Below, in pieces: positions 33,964 through 44,800 of a stretch of 64,000 bases of DNA. The stretch covers positions 41,771 to 105,770 of the forward strand of contig JACTAT010000042.1 of assembly GCA_014526335.1 (NCBI GenBank), written 5' to 3'. The translations under genes were made by a program, and so were the position numbers. The number at the start of each line of letters is the position of its first letter. Position 1 is the first letter of the stretch. This DNA comes from Chrysaora quinquecirrha (taxonomy: Eukaryota; Cnidaria; Scyphozoa; Semaeostomeae; Pelagiidae). The notes beneath the pieces were generated by a model. The model was not told where the DNA came from. It saw only the letters and a program-made list of their open reading frames with translations, and did not search any database.

Positions 33964-36900
33964 ATGGATAAGCGAGAGAGAGTTTTGAGCATGGGATATC
34001 TCGTGAAGTCGCCGGCCAAGAACAAAGACAAAGCTAACTTCTCAAAATTTTGGAAGCTCCGTTGGTGTGTTTTTGTTGAAATAATCTGCAAAAGCCAGCA
34101 AAATACTGGGGAATCGGTTGAAGAGAAAAAATTGGTGTTTTATTATTTCAAAGACAAGGAAAGTCATCAGAAAGACGAAAATGCCAAAGGTTAGTCATAA
34201 TAATGTTTTTGTTCTTCTTCGGTCTAATTTGCGTTCTTTCGTTCTCGAGGAACTCCAGCTGTTAGGGGGAAAGAAAAGTTTCTTATAAAAATATAAGTGT
34301 AAGCCTACAACGAATGATGTTGAAGTTTTAGGAATGGTTTCTTAATATCGGCTAGAAGTTTTGCTGTATTGTATTGCAAAGTTCTATTTTGTCTGAGGCA
34401 ATCTGAGGTCAAGCTGCTAAGAGATCGCGTTACATTTATCTCCAAATTTCATAATTTTTTAACGTTTGATGCTGTTCTGTGAGGGGGTTTGGCTTCAATA
34501 TTCTTTATCGACGAAAACTTTCAAATTGAAGCTAAAAAACTGAATTTGTGAGTGCAAGAAGTTTGCCCCTCCGCGCATCCTCACTCGCATCCAGACCTGG
34601 TGTCTCTCCACGTGTCCCGAGAACAAGGGGAATGACTTGTCGAACCGCAAATACTTACCTGCAGGCTGTCAGCCCAGGGCTTTCAGTTATAATAACCCAG
34701 CAAAACCACGCTTTCAGTTCAAAACAGCACCGAAAAGAATTGCAGAAAAATATTAATGCTAAGTAAATAAAATATTAGGGCAACTGTGCTGAAAGAAAAA
34801 TAATACCGTTTGTATTTCACCGTGTTTTACAGTGTCTCTAGAAATAAAATACAACTTGCTTGGGCATGCAAACTGAAACGAAAATCATTAGCATTCCGTT
34901 ATTTGGTGCTTTGAAATGACCCTTGAGCGTTATGATTTGATTGGTTATGATTTACAGCATCCTGATTATGATTACGGTTTCCATGAAGCTTGTGATCATG
35001 GTCGTGGTGATCATGATCATGATTATAACGATAATGTTTATAACGATTTTCACAATGACGATCATGACTGCAGTTGATAATGATTATTGATGATAATGAC
35101 AATAATGATGATGACACGGATGATTATAATGACGATGACAGATAACCATAGTGATTGTGATGAGGACTGATAGTGGGATGATGAAGAAGATGATTGTGAT
35201 TAATGATACTGGCCTTCATGGTTGTGCCTGCTTTGGTTGTTCTTGATGATGATCACGATCATGATTGTGATTATGACTTTAATCAAGATTAAGATTCTTT
35301 GTGATTAAGATCATGATGACGATTAGAAATTACTGAATATGATGATGATCATGATTATTGCTGGTCGTGATTATGATGAACATGGTTATGATTTTGACTA
35401 GCATTATGATTATGATTGTGATTATGCCTTACGATCGTGATCATGATTATGATTGTGATCATGGTAGGGATAATGAGTATGATTATAATTGTAATTGTAG
35501 TCATGATTATGATTACAATTATAGTTATGATAATGTTTATGATTATGATTACGATTACGGTCATGGTTACGATTTTTATTATGATTATGTTAATGATCAC
35601 ATCGCAATAGTAATGATAATAATTCTTTTTCATATCTTCAGGTCAATTGAATATCACTAGTTGCAAAAGCATCAAAAGTTGCTATCAATCACAAGCTGGC
35701 TTTGATCATTTGTTCAAAATCGAATGTTCTGATGGAAATATTGTCAAATTCTCTGCTCCGTCATGTCAAACGAAATTCAGATGGATTAGCATCTTGTATA
35801 ATCACAAATTCAATACAAATATAAAGGTAAATGTTTTACAATGTTATGCAACGTCGTGGTCTTTTTCTGCTAGCCCTTGGTGTCAGGATCTCTGTGAGGT
35901 TGAAGCAGGGTCCAGCCTTAATCGTAAAGGCGGTAGCGTTAAGCCAGAGCCTAATCGAGGTGTGAGGTATCGTTATTCTACAAACTTCTGAGATCCTTTT
36001 GACTTGGACTAACACCATTCACTTCTCCTTCGCCCAAGGGGCTACTTCTACATATGGGGGGCGTCCTCTCGAGATTTTGGAGTACAGGTTGTTTTTGGCA
36101 TGATTTTTGGAGTTTGGGGTTTCTTTGGTAATGTTGATTGGATAGTTTGTTGTTTGTCGTTCAGATTTAGGTACAGTTCAACGGAAAAGAATAAAAAATG
36201 CTAAACAGTAGCAATATCTGCAGATATTGGAGGGGTTATTCTCAGTTCTTCGGCCTATGAAAAATCCATAGCTTGCGTAGAAATTGATTTTGTCTTAGGG
36301 CCTCCCCTGGGTCCTTTTCCTTCCTTATTTCGAAATAGCGTTCTTATCATTGTGCATGGGTTTAAGATATTTTAGTCTTTATCTTGTCTTGTTTACAGCC
36401 TGGCATGAGCGGTCTTTCAGCTCCGAATCAAAGCAGTATTCAGAGAAACCGGTATTTATTGTATTTTGTTTCAGGGTGGCGCCAGGTGGGGCTAGGGGGG
36501 CTACAGCCCCCTCATCGGGGAAATGTAGCCCCCCCCCATCGGGGAAAATCCTCACGCTGTCGGGGAAGTGCGGATGGATGACCTTTTTGTCATTTTGTCT
36601 GTTTTTCCGGCTGTTGATAAGTTAAGATGGAACCGGCAAGGAGATTCGGCATTAGGAATATACAGTAACTATATTTCATAAAATGCAAGGAATAGCTAAC
36701 ATCACTCAGCCAAACATCGATCTTCTAACTTCCTTGACGAAAAATATCAATAATCTTTGCAAATCTATTTGAAGTTGAAAACGGCACCCTCTGCCATGAA
36801 GTTGCAACATTCACGTGTTTGTTAAAGAAAGTGAAAATGAAGCCCCATGGTCATCATTATTACGTAGAGCTTCAAAGCTATCTTGTAAAGGTAAAAGACC

Positions 36901-39115
36901 AACATAGACAGCATAGATGAGAATATGTTCTTACGTTATAAGCCCCCTCATCGGGGAAACTAGCCCCTTCTCGGGCAAATCCTAGCGCCACCCCTGCCAT
37001 AGAACCTAGACATAGAACAATGATATATCATTGACATACACCCATAAGGCAATAGGCCATGCAAGGACCCATAGATATATGGTAGATGTGGAACTAAGTC
37101 TTACACTAAAGGTGGACCTGGGACTTAGACTTTGAGACCTAGAGATTATGAAATTCTTTTTCCACAGACCATCTAGCCGCATTAAACGTTTTTCTGGCTG
37201 CTTTGAAGAAATGACATCCATACAGCAGAGAGCTGAAAACTTACCAATGACAAGAACATTGTCCTTGAATCAGCAACCCGGAATGATGCAAATCGGTACG
37301 AATGCATTACATTTCATTAAATCATTACCTTGCTTTGTTTTTCCTGTCTCTGTAAAAAGCCTAGTTAATGCGTCGATCGAAGTTACGCCGCAGCAAAATT
37401 AATTCAGTCGTGAACCTATATCTTCGCTGTTACTCCGCTGTGGCTTGCGGCTTTGGTTTCATTGATCGAAGTTAAGGCCGGTTTCCACACAGCTGCATTA
37501 TTTACCTGAGTGGAAAATGTTTGGGAGCTTTTTTATCTTTTGCAAGAGATAAACGCGCTCAAAAAATAAATCAAATAAACTTTCTCCAAAGCTCAAGAGC
37601 ATCTCAGGCGCACAAGATCCCGGATTCAGCGGTATTCTTACCGTATTGCAAATGCGTTGGAGAAAAGATTTGAGCTTGTTCCGCTCAAGGGAAAATGTAG
37701 CTGTGTGGAAACCGGCCTTTAAATCAGTTCAAGGTTCAGTTAGGGCGTTAGAGCGGCAGAGCTGATGAAGTAGTGACGCGGTTAGGATTAACTTCGGTAT
37801 TGATTTCTTGCGTGTATTTTGCCGAATTAGGGTCATTTTGAAATTTGAAAAGCTCGGTTTTAATTCGCTGCGGCAAAACTTCGGCTTACGTGAAGCATCG
37901 CCAACTTTTGAAAGGGAGTTCCCTAGACAAAAGTGCCTGTACTGCATCAGCGATGCAGCAGTTCGATGGTTTCGCGGCAATTACGATTACATGGGGACTA
38001 GAGTTGATAAATAAAAATTAGCGCTTTTGTACCAAATTTATTTTGACCGATCAAAACTTTCTCTTCTAGTTAAGCATATGAATACAACGGTTATTTATGC
38101 TTAGACATTTCACTTCCTAGGCCTGATGCAAAAAGACCCAAGAAGAGATTCGGGTAGATTTTCAATAGATGCGGGAGTTATCGAAGAAGCTCCTCCGTTG
38201 CCACCGCGTCGTGACACATGCAGCGTCGATTCCCTGTCAATGATGCTAGAAGATCAAATATCTATCTGCAGCATGATATCAGACGAGCAAGATATCAATT
38301 CCTCAAACGAGACTAAAGCTGCCTCTCCAAGAAAGACCTCTTTTGGCGATGAAAAGGAATTCAACATGCTTCAGATTTTCAATGATTTGTTCATGCTGTG
38401 TGAGACATGCCAGAGTGAGGCTGGAAGTGGAAAGCGAGGCTCGAATGCGAGAAGACGCAGCTCAACAAAGAAGATGAAGAATTTCGTAGATGAAGACCTC
38501 ACTGAGGTTGAATATGAAGCTCAGGAGGAATGGGCCCCGAAGTCTCCAAGTTTTCCAGATGCTGATTCAGTGTCACGTGATACAATATCATCTGGAGACT
38601 CTAATCCAAGCGAGGTTGAGCCTCCCTATAGTGAGATCAGCGAAGAATGGCTGAGACAGGTCAGAGAGAAGACTGCGCAGCTACAAGAGGCTGCTGAGGA
38701 GGAAAACAAGAAATCACATGAAAGCAGCGCAAGCGCAATGCAGGAAAAGAATGCAGTAACCGAAGAAAAGGAGAAGGCTGAGAAGACCGAGGACGATCAC
38801 GATGATGATGATGATGATGACGAGTTTATCTATGAAGATATGAGTCAATTTTCAAAAACCAAGCAAGATGTCTGTGCAGTGACAATGGATGGATCAAGTA
38901 ACAAAGATGATGCTGTATGTGGAAACGAGGTTGACGCTAAGAGAGATATAAACGAAAATGAGGCTTCTAATCTTGACGGCACTGATGGTGTCTCCGATAT
39001 TGCAAATGGTGTGTCAAAACTACTACAACAACAACATGTAAATAGTTCAACATCAGATGACAAGCAACCTCCGAAAAAATTGGAGCAAAAAATCGTATTT
39101 CAAATGACAATGTAA
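33964..39115 (+). CDS. PH-domain adaptor-like protein, complete family member
   Basis: The cleanest copy of the family: exons 33964-34189, 35642-35826, 36399-36451, 37168-37295 and 38121-39115, all GT-AG, phases 1, 0, 2 and 1, giving 528 residues. PH domain about residues 8-137 (GYLVKSPAKNKDKANFSKFW, then LRWCVF; second half FDHLFKIECSDGNIVKFSA and KFRW). Exon 4 holds PSSRIKRFSGCFEE, matching exon 4 of the 13.7-kb gene. The last exon has APPLPPRR (about 221-228, an SH3 class II type ligand), FMLCETCQ with cysteines near 291 and 294, YSEI, an Asp run, YEDM, and the end KIVFQMTM. The inferred role is a phosphoinositide-anchored docking protein that recruits SH3 and possibly SH2 proteins; the function of the CxxC is unknown. 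Confidence 0.87.
34900..35625. repeat. GATTATGATCATGATT-type low complexity
   Basis: About 700 bases of gattatgat, catgattatgat and gacgatgat words in intron 1 of the fourth PH gene. It is open in several frames (His/Asn/Asp/Tyr one way, Ile/Met the other), none coding. Confidence 0.85.
36472..36996. mobile_element. 525-bp inverted-repeat element with CAGGGTGGCGC ends
   Basis: Left cagggtggcgccagg, right cctagcgccacccctg, with ccccctcatcggggaaa words on both sides. It sits 20 bases after exon 3 of the fourth PH gene, almost touching the splice donor. Confidence 0.75.
37475..37718. mobile_element. 244-bp Harbinger-like MITE, TTA target duplication
   Basis: Ends aggccggtttccacacagct and agctgtgtggaaaccggcct are perfect inverted repeats, flanked by TTA on both sides. 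A 3-bp TWA duplication is characteristic of PIF/Harbinger elements. In intron 4 of the fourth PH gene. Confidence 0.8.
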
Positions 39116-39222
39116 TAGAATTAGAACTTGGTTGCTTGTCCTGCTGTTAGTAACGGACGCACGGAACATAAATGTTCTTCTTCATCTTTTTTTTTATTTT
39201 TAAGTAATGCTAACCACTAACT

Positions 39223-39228
39223 AATAAA
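39223..39228 (+). promoter_or_regulatory. Polyadenylation signal AATAAA
   Basis: AATAAA about 108 bases after the stop of the fourth PH gene. Confidence 0.5.
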
Positions 39229-39279
39229 AACGCAACAATCAATGACTTTCAAAGACTACAAATAATTGTCAATAAGCTG

Positions 39280-39450
39280 AGCCCCGTTAATACCAATTGC
39301 CCACCAAAATTGGCCGTATTAACGTATTTAGGCTCTTCCCCGTATTTACGAGCTAGGGTCAGTATGTATGGCCATTATGCCGGGCCAAAGAAAATTTGCC
39401 GTAATAACGGGTGGTCGTATTAACGAAGTGGTCGTAAGACGGGGTTCCAC
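39280..39450. mobile_element. CCCCGTTAATAC MITE
   Basis: Left agccccgttaatacc, right ggtcgtaagacggggtt, with ggccgtattaacg and ggtcgtattaacg subterminal words in inverted order. About 170 bases, no coding. Confidence 0.6.
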
Positions 39451-39862
39451 TTTATAAAATACAGTAGAGATTACATTTAAGGTAGTCTAGTGCCCGACGG
39501 GTTTGGCAACACAACAGAAAAATATTTTCTTACCAAATATCTTACCAATTTTCTTACCTAATTTCTTTGTGAAAACAACATCCAGCGGACGCGGATGCTT
39601 CCCGCAACATATGCTAATATATGCCTCAAAGGTGTGCACCATAATTGAGGCTTACTGTATGCTATTGTAATGCAATCATCAAACAAGTCGCTGCCACGTG
39701 TTTGTGTTTCATGATGATAAACAGTAAAAACTTCCATATGCTTAAATTCTCTTAGGCCTATAAAATTGAAATTTTAATTCTTTCACTACAAATTTGAATA
39801 TTCAATACCTAATGTTTCATTATTCAATTAATTATTTAGAACACTGTGCAGAAATTTGGAAA

Positions 39863-40384
39863 GCCCTCCACTGTACTGATGATATCCCTCCACCGTACTG
39901 AACACCCTCCACCGTACTTATGATATCCCTCCACCGTACTGAATATCCTCCACTGTACTGATGGTATCCCTCCACTGTACTGATGGTATCCCTCCACTGT
40001 ACTGTTGATATCCCTCCACAGTACTGAGCATCCTCCACTGTACTGAATGATATCCCTCCACCGTACTGAACATCCTCCGCTGTACTGATGGTATCCCTCC
40101 ACTGTACTGATGGTATCCCTCCACTGTACTGAATATCCTCCACAGTACTTCTGGTATCCCTCCACTGTACTGATGGTATCCCTCCACTGTACTGCTGATA
40201 TCCCTCCACCGTACTGAACATCCTCCACCGTACTGATGATATCCCTCCACCGTACTGATGATATCCCTCCACTGTACTGAATACCCTCCACCGTACTGAT
40301 GGTATCCCTCCACTGTACTTATGATATCCATCCACTGTACTGAACATCCTCCACCGTACTGCACACCCTCCACTGTACTGCACA
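39863..40384. repeat. Minisatellite, about 21-bp units
   Basis: About 25 units of ccctccactgtactgatggt and shorter variants (ccctccaccgtactgaacat). All three minus-strand frames stay open for 150-185 codons (for example 40389-39832), a consequence of the repeat and not a gene. It lies between the fourth PH gene and HMGCR. Confidence 0.93.
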
Positions 40385-40826
40385 TACATTACCCAGGGTG
40401 TTGATGTATCTTGCTGATTGTTTTTCCAACGGCAAGTTGCTGTTTTGTTTTCTTATCTTGTCTGACGACAAAATGCCCCACTTTCCTTCTGTACTTCTGG
40501 TCTCATTGACTTGAAATAGCGAGGATGGTCTTGGTGCGCCCTGCCCAGCAAACCGCAAGCAAGAAAACGTGTTATGCGTTATTTGATAGAGTTTCGACGA
40601 TTCGCCGACAAAAATCTATAACCCTCCTTTTATTTTCATTCAAGTAACTCGTACACCCTAATTTTGGGAATATCTATTATTTTCGAATGAATCTTGTAAG
40701 AATCCTTACTGTATGTTTCAATATGAATCTTGTACGCTATTTCGAGGAATGTAAAATGCTCGTAATCTTCCCGCGAAAATCTTTGGGTAGCTGAAAACAT
40801 GAACAAATATTCGGTAAAGAAAGTTC

Positions 40827-41293
40827 CTCGGGGGGGGGGGGGTAACTTAACATTTTTGGGGGTATTATTTAGGGGTACCTGCCATTATTTAGGGGTACCT
40901 TTTTTCTGAAAATTGCGGAATTATCGACACCGTTTTTAGATGTATGTGTGGAATTATGGATACCATTTGAGGAAACGTGCAGAATTATGGTTGCTAATCT
41001 GGAGAAATTTTAAAGAACTAGGCTTAGCATTTACAAAATGTGCAGTCCGAACTGATAACTCTTCGGGCCATCAGCAAGGTTGCCCTTTAAACATTACTTG
41101 CTTTTCATCAGATGATTTTGTTATCTGAAAATGTTCTTTTCCTTGCGGAATATTGGGCATAACATTCATCATGTTTGCGGAATTATGGGTCACAATTTTT
41201 CAGACGTGGGTGGAATTATGGGTCCAAATTTTGGACTGAAATGGCACGTCCCCGTCCAAAACTAGGCTTATTAGATACCCCCCCCCCCCCGAG
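40827..41293. mobile_element. 467-bp element with G-run/C-run ends and 8-bp target duplication
   Basis: It begins ctcggggggggggggg and ends ccccccccccccccgag, with GAAAGTTC outside each end (40819-40826, 41294-41301). The inside has repeated tttaggggtacc and gaattatgg words. An 8-bp duplication fits hAT-type insertion. No transposase. Confidence 0.82.
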
Positions 41294-41339
41294 GAAAGTT
41301 CCCTGAAATTTTACTAGGATCTTTCCGAGTTCTGAAGCA

Positions 41340-41580
41340 TGCTATCTAGTAAGGGTCGTTTAGGGGTTCCAGGGAACATGGGAACATTTGAAATATAACC
41401 AAGAAACAAGGGAACGTGGCAAAAGTTAAAAGGGAACAAGGAAACATCGGGAAACAGGGATTGGGTTAAATACTCCCAATTAAGTCGCCTCAACTATCAA
41501 TCCGAAAAATAATCCTTGAAAGCTCCAGGGAACAAGAGGTTTTTATCCAAGGAACAGAGGGACATTTTACCCCCTAAAAT
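41340..41580. repeat. Degenerate GGGAACA-rich repeat
   Basis: Many gggaacaagg, gggaacatgg and ccagggaacaagagg words, with ccaattaagtcgcc in the middle. Possibly an inverted-repeat element, but the ends are not clear. It lies upstream of HMGCR. Confidence 0.45.
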
Positions 41581-41776
41581 GAATGATTTATCACGGGGTG
41601 CACGAGGGGTACACGCACATTGGACGCGCGGATAGTACACGCGAGACTCTTGCAGGTTTTGAAAATATTTGATCAGGCTCTTTTCGCCTTTGTCAATTTC
41701 TTCTGTAAAATGAATGAATCTTTCGTTGTCATAGTTTTCGAAATTGTCCCAAAAATATTTCTTTCCTTTTTGGTTG

Positions 41777-41784
41777 TTACGTCA
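41777..41784 (+). promoter_or_regulatory. CRE-like site TTACGTCA upstream of HMGCR
   Basis: One base off the TGACGTCA consensus, 75 bases before the HMGCR ATG. Vertebrate HMGCR promoters use a CRE beside a sterol element; no convincing sterol-response element was found here. A single 8-base match is weak evidence. Confidence 0.25.
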
Positions 41785-41858
41785 CCTAAACGCGCTATCA
41801 TAACGAGGCTACCCTGTTGCATTCGTTTTCGCAGTTGAAAGACAACCAGAAAATCAAA

Positions 41859-44800
41859 ATGGAGAAGATGCTAACTCAATTTTGCAGCAAAATTGTCCGT
41901 AAAAGCATCAAAAGTCCAGTCGAAATACTTATTTTGTATGTCGGAATCAGTATAGGATTATTATTTGCTGATTTAAATGCTTTCTCTGGCGCTGAAAATG
42001 ATCATAATACACTTGAGGTAAGGAGTGGTGTAGGTCGCGGTAGGACACTGAATTTGATTTGGCCTAAAAAATGTCTAGAACCAATCTGTGATGTGACATA
42101 CCGCGAATAGGGCTCAAAGTTTTAGCAAAGTAAAATCAAAGTTTCAAAAGGTTCAAAATGCTGAGACTATATTTACTGACAAGCTGTACACGAGGAATTA
42201 TAAATGAAACAAACAAAATTGGTTTTGGTTATGCAACAGAAGAAATTGTTATAAGACACGACAAATTTGCCAATCAATGTTACACCATGTCAGAAACAGC
42301 CTTAATAGTTGCTAAATATATTTAATATTGAAGGTACTGTGGAGTTGTGGTCTGATCTAGCTGCCTTGTGGTGTCAGAAGCTCAGCTAGGTCATCTGGGT
42401 TTGAGTCCCAGCTACCATAGCCCAGTATGGAAAGGAATCGACCAATCCAGGACATGTCCGTGCACAACGGCACTGGCCTATTGTTCTATTTCTATTGTTT
42501 TCTTTTGTTCTCTATTGTTTAACTTGTGCACAAATGTGCACAATCCTGTGCACAAAAATTCAACATTCCATACGGGACCATAGCATCTATCTATCTATAT
42601 TGTTATTGTACAAAAGCCTACAATGGTTATTACCTGCATGTTAGCATCACAGCAGCCCAGATTGCAGGGTATGGCACTTGCACACCCAAGATTAACAATA
42701 GAACTATAGGATAGAACAATAGAAAGTGGCTCTTGCACACCCGAGGTCTTGTTGAAAACTGCCATACTCTGCATACTGGATCACAGCCAGGTTCAAGGCC
42801 TTGATTAGTTAACCTACTACTGAAATCCTAGCAACTGGCAATAAAAACATCATTTCACCTTCATCTTATTCACATGGCTGGATGATTGGGTGTGCTTTGA
42901 GATCTCCTCCAATCAAGGAAGAGCTTCCTAAAAAACTTTGTAAAGAACCCCTCCCCCTGTTAATTACTCTCCATTAACTACCTCAATTAAATCATTTGGA
43001 TTTTTTATTCACAGGAATCATTCAGTGTTCAAGCAGTTGCATATCATTTGTTTATATATGGGATCATCATTACTCATATTCTAGTGCAATTTCAAAGAAT
43101 TTTAAGAAGGACTCTTTATTCTAAAAAAGTTATAGGTAAGAAATTAATAAACTAATAAATGTCTGTATTATTCTAAAGACATGTCTGACTACTCTAATCT
43201 AAGGCTCTCGTGGGAAACTTCATTGTTCAAAATACTAAATGTGCCATCCAGGTTTTTCAAAACACATCAATATATACCATTTAATTTTAAAACCCACTTT
43301 GACCCATGTATAGAACGGTGAAGGAATTTTCTACAAAACTTCAGTCAGGTTTTCAAACCAACCCATATGTAGGGACATTGTTTGTGAAAAGAAACCCAGT
43401 TGGTTAGCATGTCTAGCATATTGAACGATCGAAGTACCCCCCCAATGTCTCTTATGGTGTACAAAAATCTCTGAGAAAACCTGTCCCAGTTTTTCCTCAA
43501 TGATACCAGTTGACTGTCCTCAAAATCATAATTGGAAAGCATTTCTGTTTTTTGGATGCATCCAAGATGCTTCTGATCAACTGGGATTTTTACAACTAAT
43601 AAGCAAATTATTCAACAAGACTAGGACATGATTTGGGTACTTGTGTAATCAAAACTGCCAATGAGTTCAATTTCAAAATGGCTGGCAGTCCCCTGGCAGT
43701 GAAAAGTGGTACCTGGCAAATTGCGGCAAAGAATGAGCACTAGGCAGTAATGTCACCTTTGTGAATATAGTGAAGAATTCAATTGCATTTGTAACAGAAT
43801 GAACACCAAGTTCAATGGTCATTAGTAATGCCAGAGGGGATGTAAAATATGTTTTGTTTGAAGACAGTTATGTTTCCTCTTTTTAGTGATTATGTCAATA
43901 TATGGCCTATTGGCTGGTTTATTTTACTTGGCATCTGTGCGATTTTTCATTAGAAGTCAAGATCTAGATCAATTTACAAGGTATGGACGTTATCATATAT
44001 TTTCTTCTATATCATTTAAATATATTGTGAGTAGTGTCATGTATAAAAAAACTTTTTAGTACAGAAATTATTTAAGTATCTCATCCCTCATTTATCAAGA
44101 CTGGATTATTCAGTATCTTGCATAGTGTATGATTCAATTCAATTCAATTTATTCGCAAAATGCAAGTTTACAAAATTAAAAGCCTATAAAAATACTTGTA
44201 CTCTACGCAACCCAAGAAAAGCAAAGCTTATCTAGCTTGGGCCGCTAAATTAAAGTGTTAAAATATAGTAATAAAGAGAGTTCTATAACAAAATAGTTAC
44301 AATGATAATTCATACCATAAACTACAATAAATCAATTATAATTATTATAATGTGATATATTGATGTTATCTATGAAAATCAAATTTGTTGTTCAAGGTTT
44401 GCTATACCTATGTATCTTTTCTTGATGGACTGGACCAGAAATAGCAAATCTGTTTCAAAAACAATTTGCAAACTTTATTCAGATCAGGTAAATATTTTCC
44501 ACATAACTTAATTCACTCTTGATTGGTTCTTTTGTATGAAAATGTGTGAAACTTGATGCATATAATGCAATTATGAACAATATAGACCCTGGTCAAGAGA
44601 ACAACCTCTGTTACTCTCTCTTAAGCATCCCCATTGCTCAATAAATCGTTTCCATGCCAATGCCAAGTGGTATACATTGGTATTGTCTTTTTCTAGGGTT
44701 CAGTTGATAATATTCACCAAATATTTCTACACTATGGAATCTCACTGTTTTCTGAAGCATCTTTAGAAGCATTGGTTCTTGCATTTGGTTTAGCATCAGG

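Noticed and set aside
39832..40389. 185-codon minus frame (Tyr/Gly/Trp/Arg repeats)
   Set aside because: Minisatellite translation; other frames equally open.
41580..41858. Sterol-response element upstream of HMGCR
   Set aside because: Nearest match (atcacggggtgca) departs from the ATCACCCCAC consensus at key bases.
42340..42425. tRNA gene suggested by B-box-like gggtttgagtccc
   Set aside because: No cloverleaf with acceptor stem; the sequence continues as a dispersed SINE-like repeat also at 55472-55645.
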